Shown: one piece after another, positions 13,681-21,797 of the stretch | Layout of the letters: each line of letters starts with the position of its first letter | Position numbering within the stretch: position 1 is the first letter of the stretch | Notes under the pieces: generated by a model | What the model was told of the DNA's origin: nothing | Databases searched by the model: none | Seen by the model: only the letters and a program-made list of their open reading frames with translations | NCBI GenBank assembly: GCA_017475805.1 | Contig: JAFVEW010000249.1 | Span: forward strand, 1-43,660 | DNA length: 43,660 bases | Direction of reading: 5' to 3' | From: Synergistaceae bacterium | Lineage (GTDB): Bacteria > Synergistota > Synergistia > Synergistales > Aminobacteriaceae | Made by a program: the position numbers and the translations under genes

Positions 13681-14202
13681 ATGTGCCGCTTCCGAAAAGG
13701 TTATTACAAGACTTTAGAGCGTGTTTCCAATCTCGTTGAACTTTTAATTTCGTGCCATCCTCAAGGCTTCGGCGTTTTACTTGGCGAAGTCGAAGCTCCC
13801 GATTCAAAAATGGTTCACGACATGTTGAACTCAAAACGAGTTCCCATGCCTGACGATTTTAAGCCTGCTACAAAAAGCAATGAAACGGAAGCCGAGCGCA
13901 TTGTTTACGACCGCGAATATTTTGATGAGAGCGTGAAACTTGCCGGAGGCTGGCCTCACATTAATATAGTCTCGAAAGAATTTAAGGCTGTAGATTCGCG
14001 CACATGGTCAATAGTTGTAGATCACACGAAATACGTTAAGAAAACTTTGTCGCGGTACGGCTCTAAACTGGAACAGGTAGCTTGGAAATACAAACTTGCT
14101 CCGAACACAGTAATGCGATATAGGCGTGAATTTCCGACAAGGCTTGCGGAGCTGATTTTAATGCCTCCGAGCGACGGAGAATTTTACCTTTTGCCAAGTT
14201 AA
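13681..14202 (+). CDS. Putative late regulator with C-terminal HTH
   Basis: A 173-residue protein. The last 50 residues (SKLEQVAWKYKLAPNTVMRY, then RREFP) read as a helix-turn-helix of the sigma70 region 4/ArpU type. The N-terminal part is not recognised. It is the last gene before a noncoding region with four 12-bp iterons and an extended -10, followed by the packaging genes. Location and HTH fit a late-transcription activator like ArpU or RinA, but length and sequence do not prove it. The ATG follows AAAAGGAGAG; upstream in-frame starts lie inside another gene. Confidence 0.6.
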   Translation: MCRFRKGYYKTLERVSNLVELLISCHPQGFGVLLGEVEAPDSKMVHDMLNSKRVPMPDDFKPATKSNETEAERIVYDREYFDESVKLAGGWPHINIVSKEFKAVDSRTWSIVVDHTKYVKKTLSRYGSKLEQVAWKYKLAPNTVMRYRREFPTRLAELILMPPSDGEFYLLPS

Positions 14203-14218
14203 AAATTAGCGTGGTGAT

Positions 14219-14266
14219 TTTAACGTCAATCTTAACGTAAGTTATAACGTAAATCTTAACGTCTAT
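14219..14266. repeat. Four 12-bp TAACGT iterons, late activator site candidate
   Basis: TAACGT occurs at 14221, 14233, 14245 and 14257, exactly 12 bp apart, with similar flanks (YTTAACGTMAAT in most copies). The last copy ends where the -35 of the putative late promoter would start. A direct-repeat array touching the -35 is typical for an activator; the protein from 13681-14202 is the obvious candidate. Confidence 0.75.
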
Positions 14267-14282
14267 TGTAAATTCAAAAATG

Positions 14283-14291
14283 TGCTAAACT
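14283..14291 (+). promoter_or_regulatory. Putative late promoter, extended -10
   Basis: TGCTAAACT gives an extended -10 (TG-n-TAAACT, hexamer 14286-14291). A 17-bp spacer puts the -35 at 14263-14268, which has no good match, as expected for an activated promoter. The iteron array ends at 14262. Confidence 0.5.
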
Positions 14292-14332
14292 AATTACAAT
14301 CTCGAAAAAGCATAGAAAAGTAAAAATTTTAA

Positions 14333-14358
14333 GAGTACCTGCAAACGGTGCTCTTTTT
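14333..14358 (+). terminator. Terminator between late promoter and first late gene
   Basis: GAGTACC (14333-14339), 7-base loop, GGTGCTC (14347-14353; one G-T wobble), then five T. Sits about 40 bases after the putative late -10 and 34 bases before the methyltransferase gene. Late transcription would need to read through it. Confidence 0.75.
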
Positions 14359-14391
14359 GTATATAGAATTTTACCGTCAGGAAGTGAGACT

Positions 14392-15720
14392 ATGAGCGAA
14401 ATTAATAATAAGATAGAAATTGAATATCTGCCGCCGTCTGATTTAATTCCTTATGAAAATAACGCGCGTGTTCACAGCGATGTACAAATTGAAAAATTAA
14501 TTGCAAGCGTTCATGAGTACGGCGTTGTTTTGCCCGTTCTTATTGACGCAAATAACGGCATAATCGCGGGTCATGCTGTAGTAACGGCGTGCATAAAATT
14601 GGAAATTCCTGAAATTCCATGTGTCAGAGCCGTGCATTTAACAGAGGCACAGAAACACGCTTATATTCTCGCTGACAACAGGCTTGCCGAAGATTCAGAA
14701 TGGGACAAAGCTAAGTTAAAAAGCGAAATGCTGATTTTGCGTGATAATTTCGGCCTCGAACTTGAAAACACGGGCTTTGAGAAGCGCGAGATTTTACGCT
14801 TAAAACTTGACACGGCCGAAACTCCTAAAGATGAGGACGCAACGCCGGAAGAAACACAAAATCCAATTTCAAAACTCGGCGACGTTTGGATTTTAGGCGA
14901 CCATAAAATTATCTGCGGAAGCTGTACTGACAAGGAAACAGTTGAAAAATTATTAGCTGGCGAACGGCCTCATTTAATGGTAACAGACCCGCCTTACGGA
15001 GTAAATTATAATCCAAGTTGGCGCAACGATTTTAACGACAATCCTTCAGCGCGTACAGGCCGTGTCTTAAACGACGACAAAGACGACTGGCGCGAAGCAT
15101 GGAAATTATTTCCGGGCGATGTCGCTTACATATGGCACGCATCGTTGCATTGTAGAGCAGTCGGCGACAGTCTTGAAGCGGTAGGCTTTGTGTTACGTAA
15201 TCAAATTATCTGGGTAAAACCTCATTTTGCATTATCACGAGGCGACTATCATTGGCAGCATGAATGTTGTTGGTATGCCGTTCGCGATGATAAATCAGAG
15301 TGTCCTGAAATTGCAAATTACTGCGACGGCTATGACGCTTGTTTGTATGCTGTACGTAAAAATCAGAAAAGCCACTGGCAGGGAAGCCGCAGCGAGTCTA
15401 CAGTTTGGCAAATAGATTTTAAGGATCAGGACGCACAAACTACACACGGCACACAAAAGCCTGTTGAATGTATGCGCCGTCCAATGCTGAATAATTCTGC
15501 ACCGAACGAAATAATTTACGAACCTTTTTCAGGCAGCGGCACAACAATAATCGCGGCTGAATCATGCCGCCGTCGTTGCTTTGCAGTCGAATTAAATCCT
15601 GAATACGTCGATATGGCTGTGAAGCGTTGGCAGAATTACACGGAACGTAAAGCGATTTTAGAAGGCGATGGCCGGACTTTTGATGAGATAGCGGAAGAGA
15701 GATACAAAAATGAAGAATGA
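14392..15720 (+). CDS. ParB-domain DNA methyltransferase (N4/N6)
   Basis: A 442-residue two-domain protein. Residues about 10-100 are a ParB/Srx-type domain (DLIPYENNARVHSDVQIEKL, IIAGHAVVTAC). Residues about 160-420 are a beta-class methyltransferase: DPPYG motif IV at about 200-204, then HGTQKPVE, and motif I EPFSGSGTT at about 377-385, the permuted beta order. Phages carry this fusion close to the terminase genes; it probably methylates phage DNA against restriction or at packaging sites. Catalytic motifs look intact. Confidence 0.92.
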   Translation: MSEINNKIEIEYLPPSDLIPYENNARVHSDVQIEKLIASVHEYGVVLPVLIDANNGIIAGHAVVTACIKLEIPEIPCVRAVHLTEAQKHAYILADNRLAEDSEWDKAKLKSEMLILRDNFGLELENTGFEKREILRLKLDTAETPKDEDATPEETQNPISKLGDVWILGDHKIICGSCTDKETVEKLLAGERPHLMVTDPPYGVNYNPSWRNDFNDNPSARTGRVLNDDKDDWREAWKLFPGDVAYIWHASLHCRAVGDSLEAVGFVLRNQIIWVKPHFALSRGDYHWQHECCWYAVRDDKSECPEIANYCDGYDACLYAVRKNQKSHWQGSRSESTVWQIDFKDQDAQTTHGTQKPVECMRRPMLNNSAPNEIIYEPFSGSGTTIIAAESCRRRCFAVELNPEYVDMAVKRWQNYTERKAILEGDGRTFDEIAEERYKNEE

Positions 15721-15982
15721 CCAAATTTTTTATTTTTTGGACAAAAATGCGGAAAAAGGAACTGTGCGGCTAATTTTTGCTCAAAAAGAATTTATAGCGC
15801 ACAATTCCCATGAGATTGAACTTTTGCTTAATGCTATAAATCAACTGAGCCAAGACCTGACACAATTCTTATCGTATGCCCACGAGCACTATAGCCCTTG
15901 CGTTGACTTTGAAGGAAACGATACAGAAGTCCACGTGCTTCTCGCAGACTTACCTTGCGATATGCAAGAATTTCCAAAGTAA
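15710..15982 (+). CDS. Small hypothetical protein
   Basis: A 90-residue protein, not recognised. It overlaps the methyltransferase gene by 11 bases. It begins with an aromatic/charged beta-like part and ends in a helix with HEHYSP, then acidic residues. Followed by a 111-base stretch (15983-16093) in which no clear signal was seen. Confidence 0.65.
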   Translation: MKNDQIFYFLDKNAEKGTVRLIFAQKEFIAHNSHEIELLLNAINQLSQDLTQFLSYAHEHYSPCVDFEGNDTEVHVLLADLPCDMQEFPK

Positions 15983-16093
15983 TTCTTTTCTTAGGATCGA
16001 CGAAACGCGTGAGTACATTAGGTTTAGACAACAAATTACCACCTTCTTTCGGCGTATTCTATTTTACTATAACTATAAACGATGGAAAAGTGA

Positions 16094-16564
16094 ATGACTG
16101 ATAAAAATCAAGGTTTATATCCAACTGATGTTATTGCAAATTTGTTGAATATTTCTGCTCGGCGTGTGGAACAGCTTACACAAAAGAAAATTATTCCGAA
16201 AGCTGGACGCGGAGTTTATGATTTAGGCTCAACAGTTCAATCTTATATTCGTTATTTGCAAGGAATTTGTAGCGGAGCTATAAAAAGCGGCGAGCCGTCG
16301 GAGCTTGATAAAAGGCTGCTCGAAGCAAAAGTTTTAGAGCGCGAAAGTAAAGCTCGTCAAGCGAAATATCGTGCTGACGCAATGGAACAGGATTTAGCAA
16401 ATAAAAAATTAGCTAAAGAAATTGCTAAAATCCCTGATGAATTACTTTCTCTTTTAGCTAAACTTAGCGATAATCATAAATTAAGTGATGTACACATGAA
16501 ACTTATAGACGCAGTAATTCGCAAACTTATTAAAGATATTTTGAACGGTTGTGAAAGTCCATGA
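16094..16564 (+). CDS. Nu1-like DNA-packaging HTH protein (first copy)
   Basis: A 156-residue protein. The N-terminal winged helix (YPTDVIANLLNISARRVEQL, then KKIIPKAGRGVYDLGSTVQS) matches the Nu1-type terminase small subunit. A long charged helix follows (about 72-115, ERESKARQAKYRADAMEQDL) that in the family drives oligomerisation. The large terminase is not adjacent: a recombinase, two small genes, a noncoding stretch and a second Nu1-like gene come first. It may be a true TerS or a diverged DNA-binding partner for the recombinase it overlaps (ATGA). Confidence 0.78.
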   Translation: MTDKNQGLYPTDVIANLLNISARRVEQLTQKKIIPKAGRGVYDLGSTVQSYIRYLQGICSGAIKSGEPSELDKRLLEAKVLERESKARQAKYRADAMEQDLANKKLAKEIAKIPDELLSLLAKLSDNHKLSDVHMKLIDAVIRKLIKDILNGCESP

Positions 16565-17184
16565 AGCAGAAAGTCAATAAAACAACACAGCCTATTCGCT
16601 CACAGTCAGATAGGGACGCGCTTGCGAGTTATTTCTGGAATCACAATTTGAGAGATTATGCCTTATTTATTTTTGGAATATACACAGGCCGCAGGATTTC
16701 AGACATGGTAAGACTTAACGTCCGAGATATAGCAATGATTGATAAAAAATCACATTTTGTAGTTCGTGAACGTTTACAAATTCAAGAGAAAAAGACGGGT
16801 AAATTCAGCGATATTTTAATTCACCCGACAGTCCGTCGTGCGTTAAGTAAATATCTGCGTCGGCGTATGAAAAAATCTGAATCAAAGGGCGCGTTGTTGA
16901 ATGAACCGTTATTCAAATCTCAAAAGGCAAGACGTAGCGGCGAGTATCGAATAACCGAACGGCAAGCCGGACGATTATTGAATTTAGCGGCTAAATCTTG
17001 CGGATTGAATTACAAAATCGGCACGCACTCGTTGCGAAAGACTTTCGGCTACACCATGTATCAGCAAGGTTTAAGCATTGAGAAGATTCAGAAGTTATTA
17101 AACCATAGCAGCCCTGAGATTACGCTTTCATATATCGGCATAACTCGCGACGACTTAGACGAAGCGATTTTGAGTTTACCATAG
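16561..17184 (+). CDS. Short tyrosine recombinase (catalytic domain only)
   Basis: A 207-residue protein. Catalytic residues seen: R45 (TGRRISD), a lysine in the KKTGKFSDILIHP hairpin, H156-x-x-R159 (THSLRKT), H182 (NHSS) and Y191 (LSYIG), so the active-site set is complete. It lacks the N-terminal arm- and core-binding domains of normal phage integrases (350-400 residues). It lies in the late region between two Nu1-like genes, not beside a visible att site. It may resolve genome multimers or act with a partner, or be a relocated integrase. Family firm, role open. Confidence 0.88.
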   Translation: MKQKVNKTTQPIRSQSDRDALASYFWNHNLRDYALFIFGIYTGRRISDMVRLNVRDIAMIDKKSHFVVRERLQIQEKKTGKFSDILIHPTVRRALSKYLRRRMKKSESKGALLNEPLFKSQKARRSGEYRITERQAGRLLNLAAKSCGLNYKIGTHSLRKTFGYTMYQQGLSIEKIQKLLNHSSPEITLSYIGITRDDLDEAILSLP

Positions 17185-17193
17185 AGGTGTGGA

Positions 17194-17379
17194 ATGATAC
17201 TAAAAAATTTATATTACGAGACAATAGTTGAGCCTTTTGTTAGTAGCTTTATATCGTATCTATACGACGAAGGTTATCAAGAAGAAGGTAATGCCATGCT
17301 TAACGCTATAGCAAGCTGGTCAAGCAAGGCAGTACAACGTCTTAAAGCTGAGGAGTATTACAGACGCAGGCATCGATAA
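17194..17379 (+). CDS. Small hypothetical protein
   Basis: A 61-residue protein, not recognised: aromatic N-terminal half and basic C-terminus (EEYYRRRHR). 9 bases after the recombinase gene; AGAGGTG precedes the ATG. Possibly a recombinase accessory protein by position; no sequence evidence. Confidence 0.6.
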   Translation: MILKNLYYETIVEPFVSSFISYLYDEGYQEEGNAMLNAIASWSSKAVQRLKAEEYYRRRHR

Positions 17380-17415
17380 ATGATACGCCGCGTCCTGTAA
17401 AAATTTTGATTATTC

Positions 17416-17429
17416 GCCATTAATGGTGA
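17416..17429. promoter_or_regulatory. Palindrome in short intergenic gap
   Basis: CCATTAATGG (17418-17427) is a perfect 10-bp palindrome, and one further C/G pair out on each side is separated by a G-T wobble. It lies in the noncoding gap 17380-17482 between two small genes. Operator-like; no other support. Confidence 0.3.
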
Positions 17430-17482
17430 GTAAAAAGACAAGAACTATATTTACATCGTGATTAAAATAATGAGGTGAAATA

Positions 17483-17770
17483 ATGAAACTAACTGACGAT
17501 GAGATGAATGAATTAAAAAAAGACCTTTTATATTTTGTTAAAAGGCTGTCGCAGAAAGGATACAATTCGCCAGAAGAAGTGCGTTTCCTTCCAGTGATTG
17601 TAGGCATGCTTCTTAATATTCCGCAGTATGAGAATTTTATTTTTGATTTTGAGGAGCAGGAAGAGCAGGGAGCAGAAGTCAACGAATCTAAAAATTTGCG
17701 AAATTTTACGATTAGCGGGAATTGCGAGACGTGCGAGTGCGCTTGCTGTCGGTGTTTTATCCGTAAATAA
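17483..17770 (+). CDS. Small hypothetical protein, Cys-rich C-terminus
   Basis: A 95-residue protein behind a good AGGTG site, not recognised. The N-terminal two thirds are acidic and helical (LTDDEMNELKKDLLYFVKRL). The C-terminus has CETCECACCRC, five closely packed cysteines followed by two more residues of hydrophobic/basic type, a possible metal site. Followed by a terminator at once after the stop codon. Confidence 0.68.
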   Translation: MKLTDDEMNELKKDLLYFVKRLSQKGYNSPEEVRFLPVIVGMLLNIPQYENFIFDFEEQEEQGAEVNESKNLRNFTISGNCETCECACCRCFIRK

Positions 17771-17771
17771 A

Positions 17772-17810
17772 AATGTCCGAGTTTACCCTTTTAGGACATT
17801 CGCATTTTTT
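17772..17810 (+). terminator. Rho-independent terminator after 17483-17770
   Basis: AATGTCC (17772-17778), 15-base loop, GGACATT (17794-17800), then CGCA and six T. It overlaps nothing and starts one base after the stop codon. Confidence 0.65.
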
Positions 17811-17991
17811 GAGGGGCTTGACAAGATAAACGCCGATGACGGCGATAAAAAAAGGTACTGGGAGGCGGGGGTCTTGGCTGCGGTCAGCTCGCTGAGCCCG
17901 AGATTTTTTTAGCGACAGAAATTTTAAGCTGGGAAAGGTTCGAGCTTGTCAACGACTGACTTTTTTCTCAAACTTTCCCAAAACGCAGATT
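17811..17991. other. Structured GC-rich noncoding stretch before terS (cos or RNA candidate)
   Basis: No gene was seen here. Structure on the plus strand: CGCCG-ATGA-CGGCG hairpin (17831-17844); a G-rich run GGGAGGCGGGGGTC (17860-17873); a hairpin TCTTGGCT (17872-17879)/AGCCCGAGA (17895-17903) followed by seven T, a terminator shape; TTGACAAG (17818-17825) and CTTGTCAA (17945-17952), which can close the element; and TGGGAAAG (17930-17937)/CTTTCCCA (17973-17980). In lambda-like phages with Nu1/GpA terminase, cos lies at this place. The element could be cos, a small RNA, or both. Confidence 0.5.
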
Positions 17992-18513
17992 GTGGTGATA
18001 AAATTGCCGAACAATAAAAAAGATGTTACGAATTACGAAAATTTTAGAAAAATAAAAGTAAGTTTTGACCAAGCCTCCGACTTTCTTAATATGTCGAAAA
18101 GTTCTTTTTATAGGCTTATTGAGTCGGGTGTAATCCCTAAGTCAGATGACGGCAAATATACTCTCAGCGAAGTTGTTGAAGCATATTGGCGCAACCAGTT
18201 CGACAGTGAAGGCTTGAAAGCAGCGCAAACCCGCCTTGTAACTGCGCAGGCTGAATTAAAGGAAGCTGAATTAGCAGAACAGCGCGGCGAATTGCATAGA
18301 GCTTCAGCTATAGCAAAAGTTTGGACAGACAATGTCATAAACACACGCACAAAATTATTAGCGATACCTAATAAGATTGCGCCTGAACTTATAGGACAAG
18401 ATTTGCAAACTGTACAGCAAAAATTAAAAAATGCTATTTACGAGGTATTAAGAGAATTAGCAGATTATGACGGTGAAAAAATCACAAGAACAGCAGCTAT
18501 TCAAGGAAATTAA
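17992..18513 (+). CDS. Terminase small subunit, Nu1-like (second copy)
   Basis: A 173-residue protein. Residues about 20-62 form a Nu1/HTH_17-type winged helix (VSFDQASDFLNMSKSSFYRL, ESGVIPKSDDGKYTLSEVVE). A long helical region (about 75-165) holds a gpNu1-type oligomerisation segment. Directly upstream of and overlapping TerL by 47 bases, so it is the likely partner subunit. The start is unclear: GTG at 17992 or 17995 or TTG at 18004, none with a good ribosome site; no in-frame ATG precedes the HTH. Confidence 0.82.
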   Translation: MVIKLPNNKKDVTNYENFRKIKVSFDQASDFLNMSKSSFYRLIESGVIPKSDDGKYTLSEVVEAYWRNQFDSEGLKAAQTRLVTAQAELKEAELAEQRGELHRASAIAKVWTDNVINTRTKLLAIPNKIAPELIGQDLQTVQQKLKNAIYEVLRELADYDGEKITRTAAIQGN

Positions 18514-20401
18514 TCGCGCATGGTTGCCGCCGCCCGATTTAACAATTTCAGAATGGGCAGACTCAGAGCGTAAAATTCCGCCTGAAGCAAGCGCAGAGCC
18601 TGGACAATGGCGAACATCAAGAGCTGAATATCAGCGTGAAATCATGAATGCAATCAGCAATCCTTTTACGGAGAGAGTTGTAGTCATGACAGCGGCTCAG
18701 GTCGGCAAAACAGAGATTTTATTAAATACAATCGGTTATTTTATTGACCAAGAGCCGGGACCTATTTTGTGCTTAAATCCGACTCTTGAAATGGGCGAGG
18801 CATTTAGTAAAGATAGATTAGCTCCGATGATACGTGATACCCCTGTTTTGCAAAATAAAATTAAAGACCCTCGAAGCCGTGATAGCGGCAACACATTACG
18901 ACACAAAAAATTTGTCGGCGGTCATATTACAATAGCCGGTGCAAACTCGCCCGCGTCGTTAGCGTCAAGGCCGATTAGGATTTTGCTTTGCGACGAAGTT
19001 GACCGTTACCCCATGTCAGCTGGAACTGAAGGCGATCCTTTAACGCTTGCAATGAAAAGAACACAGAATTTTTGGAACAGGCGTATTGTGTGGGTATCAA
19101 CACCGACATTACTGGGAACTTCACGCATTGAAAAGGCTTTTAATGCGAGTTCACGTGAAGAATGGTGTGTACCTTGCCCGACTTGCGGCGAATATCAGCC
19201 TTTTACATGGGAGCAAATTTCTTATAAAGACTTGCCCGAACCTGTAATGACATGTACAAAATGCGGCGCAATTCACAACGAAATCGAATGGAAATCAGGT
19301 CAAGAGCGTGGCATATGGATAGCTTCAAACCCTGATGAAAAGAAAGCTCGCGGCTTTCATATGAATGCGTTTGCTTCGGCTTGGGCAACGTGGAAAAATT
19401 TAGTTGAGCAATATCAAGAGGCATTTCGCAACGGCGAAGAAGAATTAAAAGTCTGGTGGAATACGGTTTTAGGCTTGCCATATGAAAACACAAACGGCGC
19501 AATCGAAGTCGAAGCTCTTGAAAGTCATCGTGAAAAATACAACGCCGAACTTCCCGACGGTGTTTTAGTTTTAACTTGCGGCGTCGATACGCAGGACGAC
19601 AGACTTGAATGTGAAGTTGTCGGCTGGGGTGCAGGCCGTGAGAGCTGGGGAATTGAGTATAGAGTTTTTTACGGTGATCCCGGCTTAAAAGAAGTTTGGC
19701 AAGCTCTTGATGATTTTCTTTCCAAAACTTGGAGCTACTCGAACGGCGATAAATTAGGCTTATCCTGTACTTGCATAGACAGCGCAGGACATCACACTGA
19801 CGAGGTTTATAAATTTTGCAAGCCACGAGCAAGACGAAATATTTTCGCCATTGTTGGACGTGGTCAAGAAGGCATGCCGTCAGTCAGCAAGCCTACCCGC
19901 AATAATCGCAGACACGTAACTTTATTCAAGCTCGGCGTAACCACGATTAAAGGCACGTTGTTTTCGCGCTTGAAAGTAGAAGAACGCGGCGCAGGATTTT
20001 GCCATTTTCCTGTTGACGACAAGAACGGACATAGAGGCTATGACGCAGTTTATTTTAAGGGCTTGCTGTCAGAGCGAATGGTCGTTAAACGAGTTAGAGG
20101 CCGCGACACAATTACATGGGAGCCGCGAAGTCCGGGCATTCGCAACGAACCTTTAGACACAAGGGTTTACGCGACGGGTGCGCTTGAAATTTTTAATCCG
20201 AATTTTGAGCAGTACGCACGCCGACGGTCAAAAAATACTGAAAAAACTTCAATGCCGAAGCTCAAGCAGCCCGTCATGATTAAGGCGGACAAAACGCCGG
20301 AATTCACAGAGTCTTTGCAAGCCAAGAAAACAGAAATTAAAAAGTCTGTTGAAAGAACGAACACGTCAAGCGTGTTTATAAGGCGTGGTTTGAGATTGTA
20401 A
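18467..20401 (+). CDS. Terminase large subunit, GpA family
   Basis: A 644-residue protein of the lambda GpA type (PF05876), about the family length. N-terminal AAWLPPP-like start (AWLPPPDLTISEWADSERKI), Walker A AAQVGKTE (residues 76-83), Walker B ILLCDEVDRYP (D176, E177). A CPTCG...CTKCG zinc pair lies near 237-267. The C-terminal nuclease domain includes LTCGVDTQDDRLECEVVGWG (about 370-390), which carries the expected Asp residues. It packages DNA into proheads and cuts at cos. Intact. Confidence 0.95.
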   Translation: MTVKKSQEQQLFKEINRAWLPPPDLTISEWADSERKIPPEASAEPGQWRTSRAEYQREIMNAISNPFTERVVVMTAAQVGKTEILLNTIGYFIDQEPGPILCLNPTLEMGEAFSKDRLAPMIRDTPVLQNKIKDPRSRDSGNTLRHKKFVGGHITIAGANSPASLASRPIRILLCDEVDRYPMSAGTEGDPLTLAMKRTQNFWNRRIVWVSTPTLLGTSRIEKAFNASSREEWCVPCPTCGEYQPFTWEQISYKDLPEPVMTCTKCGAIHNEIEWKSGQERGIWIASNPDEKKARGFHMNAFASAWATWKNLVEQYQEAFRNGEEELKVWWNTVLGLPYENTNGAIEVEALESHREKYNAELPDGVLVLTCGVDTQDDRLECEVVGWGAGRESWGIEYRVFYGDPGLKEVWQALDDFLSKTWSYSNGDKLGLSCTCIDSAGHHTDEVYKFCKPRARRNIFAIVGRGQEGMPSVSKPTRNNRRHVTLFKLGVTTIKGTLFSRLKVEERGAGFCHFPVDDKNGHRGYDAVYFKGLLSERMVVKRVRGRDTITWEPRSPGIRNEPLDTRVYATGALEIFNPNFEQYARRRSKNTEKTSMPKLKQPVMIKADKTPEFTESLQAKKTEIKKSVERTNTSSVFIRRGLRL

Positions 20402-20423
20402 GTATTTTTGCTGTTTGAATTTT

Positions 20424-20432
20424 TGATATAAT
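20424..20432 (+). promoter_or_regulatory. Own promoter of the ATPase/nuclease cargo
   Basis: TGATATAAT: a perfect -10 hexamer TATAAT (20427-20432) with extended TG. No good -35 at 17 bp, which extended -10 promoters tolerate. It lies between the TerL stop and the cargo gene at 20460, so the cargo can be expressed apart from late genes. Confidence 0.65.
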
Positions 20433-20459
20433 TATTTTTACAGAGGAGGGATACGTTGA

Positions 20460-21797
20460 ATGAATTCGATTTTAGTGCGTAATTTGGGACCAATAGGCGA
20501 GATTTTTATTGATTTATTGCCAAATTTTTTTGCTATTATTGGAGCTCAGGCTTCAGGAAAGAGCACCTTAGCAAAAATTATATATTTTTGTAAAAAAATT
20601 CGAGATTATGCAGTTGAATTCGTAGGAGAAGATGATGTTTTCTATGTATCGTCTTCAGCTAATGATGAAGAGTGTTATGTTTCCTTTTTACGAAAACTCA
20701 GGGATAGATTCATGAAAATTTTTGATACAACAGAGTACTCTTGTGAAGATTTTTATGTTAAATACATTTTCAATGGAACTGATTTTGTAGAGCTTACTCT
20801 GGGCGAAACCAAATATGTAGATTTTCAATTTTCCCAAGAAATTGAAGCTAAGTTAAAAAAATTATTCAACGTGGTTAGGCAATTTAATGTGGAAGAGCAT
20901 GAAAACACTCAAAATGAAATCGAAATTAGAAAATTTTGGCAGGAGCAATTAGCAAGGAAACGTAAACTTGATTGGGTAAGTAGCATTTTTAGTGATTCAG
21001 GGGAAGAAATATTATATATTCCTGCTGGACGAGGAATTTTTTCTATTTTGGCGACTCAATTTAATGCTATTGATAATCTAAATTTTGACCTCCCTGTTAA
21101 AGATTTCATTGAAAAAGTTCGAATTGCTAAGAGTAGATTTGGAAAGAATTTAACTCAAGTCGTAGAAGATTATTCTCAAACCTGTGAAATCCCAGTAAAG
21201 AAACATGATATTAATCTCGCCAAAGACTTAATTAAGTTAATTTTGAAAGCGGATTATATTAACGATACAGATGGCGAGAAACTCTATATCGATTCTAAGC
21301 ATTGTATAAATTTGATTTATGGTTCTTCAGGACAGCAAGAAGTATTATGGATATTATTGATGATGTTTTCCCTAATTATGGAGCATAAAAAAGCTTTTAT
21401 AATTTTAGAAGAACCTGAAGCGAATGTTTACCCAGATGCTCAAAAAGATATTGTAAAACTTGTAGCACTGACATTGAGTTCTACTCAAAGTCAAATATTT
21501 ATTACAACACATAGCCCGTACATACTGACATCCGCTAACTTGTTAATACATTCAGGACGTGTTGAAAATCATATTTCAGCATTGGATAAAGAAATTGTAA
21601 TTCCCCAACAATTTCGCATGAATCCTAAAGATAGTGTTGCTTATAAATTATCGAAAGCTGATAATCGATATAAATTAGAAAATATATGTGATTCGGAAAG
21701 TGGAATGTTTAATGCTTCTGAAATTGATAAAATTTCTAATATTATTTTAGAAGATACAGATAAACTCATTGATTTGGAGTTAAAATATGGTTTGTGA
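20460..21797 (+). CDS. OLD/ABC-type AAA ATPase, putative defence protein
   Basis: A 445-residue protein. Walker A GAQASGKST (28-36), ABC-like signature GSSGQQ (288-293), Walker B plus D-loop LEEPEANVYP (E317, E318), H-loop TTHSPY (H351). The layout fits AAA_15/AAA_21 (OLD-like) ATPases. No TOPRIM nuclease domain follows, unlike true OLD proteins. It overlaps a second gene with a PD-(D/E)XK-like motif by 11 bases. Such ATPase-effector pairs are common in anti-phage systems (Septu, PARIS, Gabija types), but neither gene matches one of these by sight. Sits between terminase and head genes, more AT-rich than the neighbours. GGAGGG lies before the ATG. Confidence 0.88.
   Translation: MNSILVRNLGPIGEIFIDLLPNFFAIIGAQASGKSTLAKIIYFCKKIRDYAVEFVGEDDVFYVSSSANDEECYVSFLRKLRDRFMKIFDTTEYSCEDFYVKYIFNGTDFVELTLGETKYVDFQFSQEIEAKLKKLFNVVRQFNVEEHENTQNEIEIRKFWQEQLARKRKLDWVSSIFSDSGEEILYIPAGRGIFSILATQFNAIDNLNFDLPVKDFIEKVRIAKSRFGKNLTQVVEDYSQTCEIPVKKHDINLAKDLIKLILKADYINDTDGEKLYIDSKHCINLIYGSSGQQEVLWILLMMFSLIMEHKKAFIILEEPEANVYPDAQKDIVKLVALTLSSTQSQIFITTHSPYILTSANLLIHSGRVENHISALDKEIVIPQQFRMNPKDSVAYKLSKADNRYKLENICDSESGMFNASEIDKISNIILEDTDKLIDLELKYGL

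Noticed and set aside
19203..19832. Long minus-strand frame of 209 codons within the terminase gene
   Set aside because: It is fully inside a certain gene, has no ribosome site or known domain, and reflects codon bias of the other strand.
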